This document shows, piece after piece, positions 40,728 to 52,260 of a stretch of DNA of 64,000 nt. The translations under genes were made by a program, and so were the position numbers. The notes beneath the pieces are model-generated. The model was not told where the DNA came from, searched no databases, and saw only the letters and a program-made list of their open reading frames with translations. Source of the stretch: Lamellibrachia columna. Its lineage: Eukaryota; Annelida; Polychaeta; Sabellida; Siboglinidae. How positions within the stretch are numbered: the first letter of the stretch is position 1; each line of letters starts with the position of its first letter. The DNA is taken from the NCBI GenBank assembly GCA_963662155.1, contig OY759270.1, forward strand, positions 8,946,961-9,010,960, given 5' to 3'.

Positions 40728-41516
40728 CTGTACTCCTATCCGCTGCTGTTCGTCTGTCAGTCTGCCACGATCTGGATGACCGTGCTGATCGCCGTCAGCC
40801 GGTATCTGGCCGTCTGTCAGCCGTACAAGGCTGTCGTCATGTGCAACATGGCTGCCGTGCACCGCGGGGTTCTGGTCGTTGTCTGTTTCTCCGTCTTATA
40901 CAACGCTCCACGCTACTTCGAAGTGCACATCGAGCAGCACCTGAACGTGGCAACGAACGAGACGCTCTACAGCTTCAATCGGACGGCTTTTGGAGCGTCG
41001 AAACTCTATGGAGACGTCTACTTCCACGCTCTGTACTACGTCTTCAGTTTCGTTCTACCGCTGCTGTTGTTGTCGGCACTGAACACGAGGCTGACGCTCT
41101 CCTATCGCGCCTTGCAGCGGAAGCGGCGCCGGATGACGTCAGTGCGCAGGCGCGAGAGTCACGACAGCAGCATCACGCTCGTCATGATCGTCATAGTCGT
41201 CGTCTTCATGCTGTGCAATGCTCCTGCTCGCATCGTCCAGATTATGTGGGGATACAGCCCGCAGCGCTGCATGACGTTCAAGTTTCTAGCGACGCAGGTG
41301 AGCAATGTGCTGGAGGTTCTCAACTCGTCAACCAACTTCATTGTGTACTGCGTGTGTCGACGTCAGTTCCGGGACATACTGCAGTCCCGGATGTGCCCGA
41401 CAGTGTCGGAGTTAAGGCAAGCGAACCCGGGGACGGGACATCGATTCTCGCTCGCTGCCTACACCCACCACCCGACGCCGTACACGGTCAACTGCGAGAG
41501 CGAATCTGCCATGTAG
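40728..41516 (+). CDS. FMRFamide-receptor-like GPCR, exon 2
   Basis: Residues 108-369 of the predicted 369-residue protein. TM3 ends in VSRYLAVCQPYKA (Arg132 of the DRY-type motif; the first position is Ser instead of Asp/Glu). TM4 is about 154-166, followed by a loop with two NxT sites (NET at 184, NRT at 191). TM5 (about 205-225) contains FVLPLLLLSALN, and the third loop is basic (KRRRMTSVRRRE). TM6 is about 257-279 with LCNAPARI in place of the common CWxP. TM7 carries NSSTNFIVY, so the NPxxY motif reads NFxxY. A helix-8-like CRRQFRDIL and a short tail follow. The exon starts just after TTTGCAG. Stop TAG at 41514-41516. The FMRFaR-like label rests on YP at the start of TM3 and the N-S-S-x-N-F-x-x-Y end. 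Confidence 0.85.
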   Translation: MYSYPLLFVCQSATIWMTVLIAVSRYLAVCQPYKAVVMCNMAAVHRGVLVVVCFSVLYNAPRYFEVHIEQHLNVATNETLYSFNRTAFGASKLYGDVYFHALYYVFSFVLPLLLLSALNTRLTLSYRALQRKRRRMTSVRRRESHDSSITLVMIVIVVVFMLCNAPARIVQIMWGYSPQRCMTFKFLATQVSNVLEVLNSSTNFIVYCVCRRQFRDILQSRMCPTVSELRQANPGTGHRFSLAAYTHHPTPYTVNCESESAM

Positions 41517-41564
41517 GCGAAATCGTGATTTCATAGTTTTTTCTAGAATGGCTTAATGTGAATT

Positions 41565-41845
41565 TTCGTCACATAGCCAACAAGGAAATATTCAAAAGTG
41601 TGAACATCCCAAGCGTGGAACAGCATCTGGTGCAAGTAAATCTTAGATGGACAGGTCACGTGGTTCTTATGGACGACATATTTCCTACGCAATTGGGAAA
41701 ATACTAAAAGCATAGATCGCCCTAGGCTGACATTAAATATGTAGCAAAGCGAACCTTGAATAAAATAGGTATACACTCCAAGTAGTACTCTCTTGACCTA
41801 GATAGACCGACCTGGAGAGGACTCCGCGACTGACAGAAAGTGGCG
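41565..41845 (+). mobile_element. LINE ORF2 3' relic directly after GPCR
   Basis: The plus strand reads VNIPSVEQHLVQVNLRWTGH, VVLMDDIFPTQLGKY and later LDRPTWRGLRD in scattered frames. This equals the SIEAHLxxxQLRWxGHVxRMxDxRLPKQ ... DRPxWR tail of an animal LINE family. Several stops. It lies within the expected 3' UTR region of the GPCR and contains AATAAA at 41759-41764. Confidence 0.75.
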
Positions 41846-42222
41846 CCCCACTGTGTGTGGGCGCCACTGTGTGGGGGCGCCACGGTTTGGGACGCTATTG
41901 TATGGGGCGCCACAGTGTGGGGGCGCCACGGTGTGGGACGCCACTGTGTGGGGGCGCCACGGTGTTGGGGCGCCATTGTGTGAGGGCGCCACGGTGTGGG
42001 GCACCACTGTGTGGGGGCGCCACGGTGTGGGACGCCATTGTGTGGGGACGCCAGTGTGTGAGGGCTCCACTGTGTGAGGGCGCCACGGTGTAGGACGCCA
42101 TTGTATGGGGGCGCCACAGTGTGGGGGCGCCACGGTATGGGAGGCCACTGTGTGGGGCGCCACTGTGTGAGGGCGCCACTGTGTGGGGCACCACTGTGTG
42201 GGGGCGCCACTGTGTGAGGCAC
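41843..42222. repeat. 17-18-bp minisatellite (GGGGGCGCCACTGTGTG)n
   Basis: About 22 tandem units, each with the palindrome GGCGCC. Variants alternate CACTGTGTG, CACGGTGTG, CATTGTGTG and GACGCCA. ORFs in all frames (HTVAPPHSGA and similar) are array translations. Confidence 0.96.
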
Positions 42223-42229
42223 CAACACG

Positions 42230-43315
42230 AGTCACAGTAAAGCACAGTATTGTGTTTTAATTGTGAACGCTCTTTCATTAACAACACATTAATATCAACC
42301 AACTGCACTATAACAGTGTGTTAATCAATATGCGTCGACGGATTATTATGCCAATGTCCTGCCTGATGAGGCAGGGTCGATACAGAATTTAGCCAGGAAG
42401 GTCTTTCGTGGATTATTTATAGTTGGTGAAGAATTTCATATCTTTCGGGCTGGTGAATTTTGTAACATATATATCCGAACATTTTTTAAATAGTTAACAC
42501 ATGTACGAGGTTAATTTTAATGGGTTCGGGAATAGTTAATCGTGGAACCGAGAAGAGCTGATGGTTCGTATCTCAATACATATTTCATAACATGTTGATA
42601 TAATTATAAATGTGCATGTGGTGTACCGCGCCTCTACATCAAACGGTCTGCACACGTACCATCTCTAACAAAGACTGCCACTGGAAAATCGGACTTTTTA
42701 GTCACAGCAGATGCTGTGCAAAACAGTGATATCATCTACGGCGTAGCTTCGTTATCTTTCGATATAGACATATGCCAATGGTGAGGCACGTGTTCAAACA
42801 TACTGGTATCAGCGTGATACCTAGACATTTCCGAGGGACGGTGTGTCCTATATTCATCAGTAGCATCAGCACAGTTATCGATCCACTTCAGTGCGAAGCC
42901 GTCATCAAGTTACCTCTGTCCTGTCCAGCAGCCATTCAATTGAAAAGCCTGACTCCACTAGTCAATCCTTTGCCTGCACGCATGCCTTTCTTTTCTGTTC
43001 AATAGAAGTTCCCGGAAAGGCCGATGTGCCTCGTCTGGATTTCTGAAATATAATATAAGACAGAATGCATTCCCTCTTAGAGTGATCGCACCAGCGGATC
43101 CCAGAATCAATGGGCCAAGCTGCCTAGTTGACCAAGCCAGAGGATATTATATGACTATGAAGCATCACTAACAATTGGAACCGGAAACTCTGAATTACAC
43201 CCAGACATCGGTTTTGTCAATTAGTAGGTCATATAATCGTTTGATAAATATATGGGATGTTTTTTCTATCTCGTCTTGTTTTTGATGAAATCAACCATGC
43301 ATTTGTTGACGCTGT
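42230..43315. other. Non-coding stretch
   Basis: An ORF at 42772-43005 has no recognisable domain. No repeat matched. Confidence 0.45.
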
Positions 43316-43319
43316 GTGG

Positions 43320-43530
43320 CGTTTCTTTGAATTTTTCGATCTCAAAGTACATTTAAATGAGCAATGTCTACGTCATATTTTAATCTATATTACTGTGCTG
43401 TGTTTACTGTCAGAATTGTTTGTAACACGAATTTAACAGACAAATAAATTATCCGGTGAAAAACGTTATATCTCACCTTTAAGTGTGAAGATGTGTTGGT
43501 GTCTATTTAAGTGCAATAGAGCTGCGTTAT
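43320..43530 (+). repeat. Dispersed repeat, shared with 55310-55520
   Basis: ATCTCAAAGTACAT(T/C)TAA, GACA(A/T)... AATAAATTATCCGG / AATAAATCATCCGG, GAAAAACGTTATAT and TTGGTGT/TTGGTATGT occur in the same order at both places, on the same strand. Confidence 0.75.
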
Positions 43531-44037
43531 GTCAACTAGCACATTAGAATTCACCGGTAAATGATTTTTCGAAAATATTAACACGTGAACTATTAAAATG
43601 GTAACACATTCTGCATGGATATTACATTTAACTAACAGACATGTTATAAATACTAATAAATGCAGTGTTATAATGTTCCGTAAACAATTATACAGTTAAT
43701 CAATGAAAATCGGTTTATATTCCCTTTAACTTTGCATCAGCATATCACAAATTCAAGGTCACAATGGGTAAGCATATATTGCGCTTCATAAATGTTGGCT
43801 TATTGTTTTCGTGATCAAGAAAGATGCACCCACCCACTTCTTCTATATCGACGACATAGGTGCCATTATACAGTAATATGAAACTTTGAATTCGAAAAAA
43901 TTCATGACATGTGCGTTTGAACACCATTTGCTACGTGTATGTACCATAATAAAAAAAAACATGCGTAATTTCGACAAAGAATGGCGAACTTATCGAAGCA
44001 GGGAGTCATAATTTATACTTTTAGATAAAGATGATAG
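43531..44037. other. Non-coding stretch
   Basis: AT-rich, with no supported gene. Confidence 0.45.
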
Positions 44038-44039
44038 TA

Positions 44040-44651
44040 GGGGAAGGCAGTGTTAATTGTTCCACTGGGTTAGTTGAACCACCCATGTTTCCCAGGAAAC
44101 TGCAACAGCGACAGCTACATGGTGATGACCAGTGATTGAACATGTTATTACAACATGTCATTACAACATGTTATTACAACATGTTATTACAACATGTCAT
44201 TACAACATGTCATTACAACATGTTATTACAACATGTTATTACAACATGTGTGATGTACAATAAGTGCCGTTTGTCACAACGGTCAGAACGCGTGAATAAA
44301 AAGTATGTTTTTAATGTTTTTCGAAAGTTTTGGTGATTGGGATTAATGTATGCAATGCATGTGACCAGACTTTATTGTCTGTGCACTTACAAATGGTTTA
44401 ACTATGTACAGGGAAGAAAATATGTTGCGTTTTAATGAGAAGTTAATTAAAAAAGCTTCATTGTCAAAACGATGCTAGTTAAGCTACCCAAAACTTCAGG
44501 GCGGATTAGTTTATAGTTAATATCTTGGCATAAAAAATTATCTACTAATAATCATAGTTTATGTGCGTAAAAACAAGTTTGACCTATGAATATAATTATG
44601 TCCTATATATCAAAAAGAATGAAAAATGGCTCAACTAACACTGCCTTCCCC
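44040..44651. mobile_element. Second mariner-like MITE, 612 bp
   Basis: The left end GGGGAAGGCAGTGTTAATTG and the reverse complement of the right end, GGGGAAGGCAGTGTTAGTTG, match at 19 of 20 positions, with TA outside both (44038-44039 and 44652-44653). It has no coding capacity. It shares the initial GGGGA and a TTGTT-like subterminal feel with the MITE at 2925-4279 but is a different family by sequence. A 13-bp tandem repeat fills 44141-44249. Confidence 0.85.
44141..44249. repeat. 13-bp tandem repeat (TTATTACAACATG)n inside MITE
   Basis: Eight to nine copies alternate TTATTACAACATG and TCATTACAACATG. Each contains the palindrome ACATGT when joined to its neighbour. Confidence 0.95.
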
Positions 44652-44659
44652 TAGAGTAC

Positions 44660-45205
44660 ATATATACAATAGTATACTTATCTGTGAATGTCATTGTAAT
44701 AATAGCAGTTGCCATACATCTCACGTTTTCTTTTTGTCAGGTAGTAGGTGCCATAACTGGGTACATTTCAGAGGTGCCATACCTGGGTACAAAAACCACC
44801 CTCAAAATCCAAAATGGCCGCCTTGTATACGCTTATGTTATTTTACTTAAATTTATTGGTTATCCAAATTCAGGGCAACTATCCTGGTATCGGGAGCAAT
44901 GAAAAGTAGACAGTGATTTCAGGCTTTTCAAGCGACAAACGGTGGTGCCTCATCGTGGATAATCGAAGTTAGTGTCGCGAGCCGACATCAGTGGCGCCAC
45001 ATATGATCAATTGTTTTACTCAATAGCCTTTGTTACCCAGACCTCGCGAGGTGGCGCCATCGTATATCGCTTTCAACCTAGGGTCAGTATTGTTGTAGGC
45101 TCGATTAACAAGACTCCGTGAGATGGAACCACTATATATACCTGGTAAAGACACCTGTGATAGTAGGAAGTGGAAGCTCATGATCACATACGCCTGCAAC
45201 ATACA
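44660..45205. other. Non-coding stretch
   Basis: Contains GTGCCATA(A/C)CTGGGTAC in two close direct copies (about 44748 and 44775). No supported gene. Confidence 0.45.
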
Positions 45206-45213
45206 CGACACCT

Positions 45214-46051
45214 GATGCTGATGATTTATATGGAGAACGATTCAAGCGAATCGATAAACAACATTTACAAAACGATCTAGACAAATTAGATAGATGGTCT
45301 GAGAAATGGCAGATGTTAAATTTTGTAAAATGTAAATGCCTACATACAGGACACGGGAACTTGGATGTAAACTATAAAATGGGAGATACTTTTCTAGGTA
45401 CTACTGCAAAAAAGACTTAGGAGTTACAACTGCAAAACAGACTTAGGAGTTACAATAAGTGCTGATATGAACTTTTCAGTGGTATTGCAGCTTCAAAGGG
45501 TAATCAAATGCTTGGGTAGATTAGGAGAAATATAACATACAAGGAAAAAACCTAATTATACCTCTATATAAATCAATAGTCAGGCCTAATTTAGAGTAAT
45601 GTATACAAGCTTGGACACCATATCATAAGAAAGATAAAATTATTCCTGGATTGAGAGACCTTAGTTATGCAGAACGTCTAAAAGAATGTGGCTTAATAAC
45701 CCTAGAGACAAGGCGGTTAAGAGGAGACCAAATTGAAATATTTAAGATTTTGAATGGGTATGAAAATATTGATAGAAATATTTTTTTCTTTCACTCAAGA
45801 AAGTTAATATAACAAGAGGACATTACGTAACATTAATAAAGGATCAGTGTATTTTGGATACTATGAAGTACTCGTTCTTACAGAGGACAATCAATGAGTG
45901 GAACAACTTATCTACAGATTGTGTAACTGCTAGCAGCGTGAATATGTTTAACACATAGATTAAAAATGGATTCTCGATAAGCCAATGGCTTCCGTGTCCA
46001 CTTGCCATATGGGCCTTTGCCTTGGATGGCAATCTTGTTAAATCTTGTTAA
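45214..46051 (+). mobile_element. CR1-like LINE 3' relic (diverged subfamily)
   Basis: Starts at the RT catalytic block (ADDLYG, from FADD) and continues DKQHLQNDLDKLDRWSEKWQ, CKCLHTGHGNLDVNYKMGD and RDLSYAERLKECGL, then LETRRLRGDQIEIFKI and NVNMF-like end. It then has the CTCGATAAGCCAATGGCTTCC 3' UTR (first 20 bases shared with copy 2 apart from edges), the TTGCCAT/ATGGCAA hairpin (46002-46032) and two 10-mer tail units. A 26-bp local duplication (ACTGCAAAA(A/C)AGACTTAGG) disrupts it near 45400-45450. Several stops. Colinear with copies 1 and 2 but much older. Confidence 0.92.
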
Positions 46052-49000
46052 CTGAATCTCTGATGCCAGCTGTGAATTCTGCCTTGCCTCCGTTTGAAAT
46101 GTTTTAGCATCACCGTGACTCGAGCCTGATTTAGCGTTCTTCAAACACCCGTATACAGTAGACGGCTAAATGGCGTCCAGTGTAGACGTCAGCACCAACA
46201 CCTGCGGCCAGCGACAACCAGCTTCGAAGCAATTATCAGTAAAAACGCGAAAAGTGTACATCTACAATTATTTTTAATTTTTGCAATAACGTCTCCTGCG
46301 TCATCAGTCGTTTTGCAAATCTTATCCACGTGACTAGCCCTTGTGCTTACCCATCTAAGACACATCTGGCAAGCATATTGTGTGAGATATATACTTTTAA
46401 ATGGCTAATAATGGTAAAAACTATTCTTCTCACCCTTACCTTTATTAGTTGCAGCTCTTACTCAAGAAAAACCATGAAAGATAAGACAATAATAAAAGTT
46501 ATTTTTTTATTTGGACATTTTACCACAACTTTGGGTCAAATGTGTAAGACTGGTGTATGTTACGTTTTTCGCTGTGGTGGCTCAAAAAGTGGTACAAATT
46601 TGAATCATCTTCGTTACGATTTTGCACCACGTATGACGAATACAAAACGTAGAGTAAATAGCCAGAACAACTCACATTATTAATTGAGATGCATCATAGC
46701 ATTGGCAAATTGAGAATAAATGCCATTCTTTATTGAACAAAGATATCATTATAATTCTTGCAGAACAATCTTCAGTATACACTCTATTATACAACTGCAC
46801 AAACCTTTTTAAAAAACTTTTTAAAATACTTTATTTGTAACCGAAAAATATACTTATTTTTTAGCAACAATTAATACTTCTTTAACTTTCAAACTTTTGA
46901 TTAGTTTAATAATGTTGTGCCAGTTGGATAGACAAGAATAACCTGAATACATCACTCGAAACCTTACTTGGCTAGCACAGTTGCTTCCAGATATATCCTT
47001 CTTCCAAATGTGAACAAATACAGAATGTGTATTCTTAACTGAAATTCATAAAGCATTCGCTATATAAGGCACCCTGAAAGGAAAACAAATAAAATACCAA
47101 ACGAAATGTATGTTCTATACTAAAATAATTTGGCTAAATATCGTGATATATAGTGAATGATATAATATAAGATAACAAGTATAAACAATTTGGATATTTG
47201 TAATACTGTGTTCTTTACGAAATCAACTATCTTGCTGTAACGTGGATACAGGATCGTTCTCTTTACGCTAAAACAATATTCTTAAAAGTTAATCCGTGGG
47301 TTTCCTTACACATCATCTAGCCACTTATTGATTTCTGCCAAAAACGTAACAAATTAGTTAGACATGTCCAAGCTCCTAGACATAGCGTTGGCGTTGTACG
47401 TCTACGCAAAACATTGATAGTGTCGTTCTGAATGTTCTTTATAGTAGGTTTGTTAACGAATACATGTCAACGCATTTCAATGCAAATGCAAATACCATTT
47501 TTCATGATCACATGCAATTGCCAATGTTTTGGGGTCGTATTCAAATGCAAATGTTTCGGTTATGCATTTGTAAATGCATTTGAATTAATTTCAAATATTT
47601 AGTTTTGCATATACATTTATGCAATAATCAACACATGTCCGATGTAGTAGAGAATTGAAATGGGCCAAATAAATTACGTTTCTGTTACAAAGTGGAGCGT
47701 GGTAGATGACCGTACTAGCGCTGTCCTCTCGTAGCACCCCTCTGGGGTCTGCCGTCGGAGGTTAACTTCCCCAGCTCCACACTTTCCTCTACATGCATCT
47801 GGTGCTCCACAAATGGTGTTGGTGTCCGAAGAGTCTACCTCCTTTGGACAGTCTTCTCAGCGCTGGAGATGCAGGCGGAGCTGAAGGCGAAGATGGAGTC
47901 GGTGATGCGACTGTACGAGTTCCTTCCTGGCCAGTCAACTCTTCCCGCTCATCTTCACCAGCTTCTTCCTGTCTCGGGTCCGATGACTCGGCAGCGTATG
48001 AAGGCTGCGCCGGTGCTCTTTCTTGGCTGCGGAGTCAGCTGGTTATGCAGAAGTGCGCTATTTACATGTACAATGAACATTTTGTGACAATTCAAGACAA
48101 CATTCTTTTACACATGTTCTCAGAACAATAGCGTGTCGAATGCTGCTTCCCCGGAAGTGGATTAGCATAACGTGGCCTTTATTTAAAACCTCATCGCATT
48201 ACCTATATAATTAAATCACGTTTTGTTTTCAATTCTTTCTTTTGTGCAGAACAACGCATATTAATGTGCTTTTAAGATAATTATGCTTCCTGTGCGATAG
48301 CGCTGCGATATGCGGAGGAATAGGCATGGCAGAACGTTCATGACGTTGTTTTTATCTCCCATCGACTTTTTTAGAAAAATATATAAATTAGTTTAATTGT
48401 TTTGGTGGAAAACCATCTTCCACACAGAATGGGATATGCTTGGTGTATTTTTCGGACTGGCATTACCCACATGTGAGTTGATTTTTATTCGTTTGTAGAG
48501 GTGTGAAATAAATAGTCATGGACGTTCTTAAAAATACACAATTTTGACCCACAAATAAAACAGTAGAATCTGGAAGATAATTTTCAACTTTTAAATAGGC
48601 ATAGATAATGACAATACAAACATAAAGAATAATGAGCTCTAGACAAATAAGATAATTCTTCTATTTGTTGTGACATTGACATTAAAACAACAAAACAAAA
48701 TAACAATGTTTGCTAACAGTTTTCTGTGTTTAAATTTTTTTTAAAGTATTACACACGATCACAAAACTGAAACGATCACTGACACATTGGATATATTTAA
48801 ACACATCCATAGAAGACTGTGTGAGCCGTGGAATGCCATTCTTCAACAATTAGTCAACAATCTCGCTTATCCAACTCTCGTTCGGCTTCGTGAATCTGCC
48901 GAGGAGAGAGTCTAGCAGCAGAGGCGTGGTCTCGTGGTCATTCCACTGTCACAACTCCATTCTGTGTAGGCGTTCCCGTGAAGCGCCAGCAGCCAATCAG

Positions 49001-49187
49001 CGTCATTATCGAGATTCTACACTAAACAATTGTTTTTGTCTGATTTAAGTTGTGTTGATATAATCAAAGTTTAAAGTTAATTCGAATTGCATCGTATAAA
49101 CTGAAAAGGTTAACTCTTATGTTATGAATTAAGCATATGCTCGGATAACATCGTAATTAGCTGATTATGTATGCACCAAACATCTTG
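46052..49187. other. Non-coding region, 3.1 kb
   Basis: No supported gene. Overlapping ORFs at 47793-48131 and 47869-48087 (one reads MQAELKAKMESVMRLYEF and later HQLLPVSGP) sit in a short GC-richer island and could be an exon or transposon relic of unknown kind. TGCAAATGCAAAT-rich DNA is at 47475-47600. Confidence 0.4.
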
Positions 49188-49240
49188 GTACATACATAAT
49201 GTACATACATAATGTACATACATAATGTACATACATAATG
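49188..49240. repeat. 13-bp tandem repeat (ACATACATAATGT)n
   Basis: Four copies. Confidence 0.93.
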
Positions 49241-49337
49241 TTCGTCGGTTGTTCGTTGCACCAACAGTCGTGAAAAAGCCGTACAGGTATTAAACGGATT
49301 AATTTCTAAAACAACCATTCCCATTGTGATTTACAAG

Positions 49338-49480
49338 TGCGCTTTGTCCCACATTGAAAGTTTCATTTAAATTACAAAAATAACGTATGACATATTATTG
49401 CTCATATAAACCAATGACACTTCACATTCAAGGGACATTTAACAATTTCATATTTTTCTAAATCAAACGTGCCAAAATTG
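49338..49480 (+). repeat. Dispersed repeat, second copy of 9385-9480
   Basis: CTTTGTCCCACATTGAA, AATTACAAAAATAACGT and TTCATATTTTTC correspond in order to the 9.4-kb copy. Confidence 0.6.
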
Positions 49481-52260
49481 GTTGGGCATTATTGCATCGT
49501 TTGATTGGACGATTGCGTCAATGGAAGCGGCATCTGCTGAGATAGCTAGGGGGCGCTTTGCCCGGGGGGTGAGCTTTGTCCTAAAATATTCTATATGCGT
49601 TATCATACGACATCCGCTGCGCAAAGAGCCACTCCAAAGAGGCGTATAATCAACAAAGCGTTGAATTTCAAAAGGCGAAATCTAGAAAGAGGCGATCTGC
49701 TTGCGTCGACGGAGAGGCCTGTGGGTTGACGTCGTATGATCCGCCGCCATGAACAGACGAGGTGTCCGTAACAATAATCTGCACCCGACTCTGTCCCGGA
49801 GGCATCACAATCAGGTTCGCCTCCGCTACCTTTGCCGCCTTGAGATGCCGGCTGAACAAATCGCCGGCTCGCCGTGCTTACCAAGGGTCACGTCGCCGTA
49901 GGTACATATCTGTCGCTGACGAAGGCTCTCGCTCTTCTGCTCGTGTCTTCTGTTGCTGAGTGCACGCAAAATAGAGGATGATGCGATATCCCCTGCAACT
50001 CGCGTCAGGTATGCTACGAATTACTTCTTCTTCTTTGCGTGCAACGTCTGGTGACGTTGGTGATCATGGCTCTCACGTAATCTTGTCCTGTGCCGTCATC
50101 AGCAGCTGGATATCATTGGCTGATCTTTCAAGCCATATGTTTACACTATTTACGTGTTTTATTCTTTGCCTGCATCTGGCTTTATGTCCTTCTATTTTCC
50201 TTCAATAACGGTTTTTTTTATCTGACATTTTCTCAACGTTATATCCTAAAAATTGCAACCGTCTACTTACTGTATGATTAGTAGAACGTAAACGTAATAG
50301 TACTAATAGCGCGCAAATTGTTGTAAAGACGTCACGGCATGAATTCTTTGCATGTCACAGTAAGGGAAGTATTACGCAGAAACGTTTCATAGCACATACT
50401 CTGGATTCCGCAAATTTTTGATACTTCAGGCACGTGTAAGTTTAAGTTTGGTACTCGGCCAGTTAAACTATAACGTAACTGGCGTATGGGCCTTTCAGCT
50501 GTCGCGTGCATCTTGATCACCATGACCAACGTAACAGACATCGTCGGAATTTCTATAAAATCCGTGGCCAGGCGAAACCCCTGCGGGTCAACGGACCGGA
50601 ACATACGTAGCCAAGGTGAGCCAACGCTTCGTTGTATCTATGGCAGACATAAACTTGTAATTAATCGTGTGGGGTTACATTGACGTTGGTCTAGTATTAC
50701 ATTTTAATCAATTATTGTGACGGCGAGACCTATCTCCTGCTATTCCAGGTGCCAAGTCCATCGCTTTGGGGGCAGAACTACCATTTTAAAGTTTTTACAT
50801 CTCACGATTTACTGCTTTCGAACCAAAATTTACTGCCAAACCGAAACATCAACGGTAATTTTGTTTACTCATTTCGAATCCAAATATACCACCAAGCGAC
50901 CATTCCACGTAGAAAAATCAACCTTAAATCGCCAGGAGCGGAAGTCCCTTCAACACACGCGCGAGACCCTTGCCGCTAGATCTCCATATACCGCCTTCAC
51001 ATCATGAAAATCGCTTTTTGTGCAATGTTACTTGGCACATCTGCTATTCACACGCTATAAATTAACGCTTTAAAACGTTTCTGCCTACCCGATTATATCG
51101 CTAAGGTTTCTTGATTGCATGTTTTTTATTTAAAAAAATACCACGTATGTACGCAGTGGCTTTATGTAGACCTTATGTTCAACGGTGGATAAATAATGAT
51201 TGTCTCCGCATATATTTCTACTGAGGAAGATGTCTTCTGCTGTCGTTAACTGGAATATTTGACTTGATGTGTTACCTGTAACACTGTTGCAGCACGTCCC
51301 ACTGATAAACAAAGAACTACATGTCTACATTTGTTGGAAGCATTAGACTTAAATACAAAAATTAATATATAACGTAGATTCCGCTTAATAGAATCACGGA
51401 TAACAGAGTCAGCGATTAACTACAATGAAATATATTGGCTTACATGGAATCATTCCCTATTCCCGCTGCATTAAGATGTACTGCTTAAGTTAATCAGCCG
51501 CTTAATAGACTCGCGTTGCTCTGACCGAAGTGATTATATTAAGCAGAGTCCATTCTATACACATTAAACGATTTTCGATATGGTGAATACCCAGGAGACT
51601 CCATGAACTACGGAAAATAATTTATTTCTGTTCCGTATCGTCTACCTGTTAAGACCGATTTACACGAACGAGTTTGTCTTAGTTTGTCGGGCAAGTACAC
51701 GTGGCACGATAACGTGCAACTAAATTATGTGTGCGTTTAGACAAGTGATATGTTGACTCGCTTTAACGGTGCACCTGCTGTTTATCTCAGATTGGCCACT
51801 GCTCGCGGCCAACTGTAGGCGAGATTAGGACCAGTTCCAATTCGCTGCGACATAATAGTGCCAATAAATTGCTTCTCTAATCGGTCGATTCTTGCAGCGC
51901 GGTATTGTCGACAAATTGGATAGAAATCGCCCTTGTAAATGCATGTTGTGTGCAGCTTTGGATTGATTAGATGAAAGATCTTTTTAGTACCATTCCCATT
52001 AAGAAATGTCGTTCATACTCCCTCTGGGAGCCACATATTTGGTGATCAAACTGTATCATTGGTTTAAAGAAACATATCGCTCAGTGATACACAGTCCACT
52101 CCACCTTTGTCGAGTTACAGCCTATGACCTACTTGGGTGACATTGAATTTAAGACTTTCTTTGAGGGCCTCAAGCACAAGAGAAAAATATGTATTACTTT
52201 TTTACATATCCAAAACTTGTTTAATAACAAAGAGTTAAAATTTAAGATCTCTTAAGACGC
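49481..52260. other. Non-coding region, 2.8 kb
   Basis: ORFs of 60-96 codons between 49603 and 51312 occur on both strands and show no recognisable domain. No repeat matched. Confidence 0.4.

Noticed and set aside
41843..42222. CRISPR-like spacing in minisatellites (also 10490, 52261)
   Set aside because: Units are contiguous with no unique spacers, and the DNA is eukaryotic.
41722..42308. Overlapping Pro/His/Gly-rich ORFs of up to 168 codons
   Set aside because: All frames of the 17-18-bp minisatellite.
46330..46683. 117-codon plus ORF
   Set aside because: AT-rich, with no motif; could be chance. A signal-peptide-like stretch alone is not enough.
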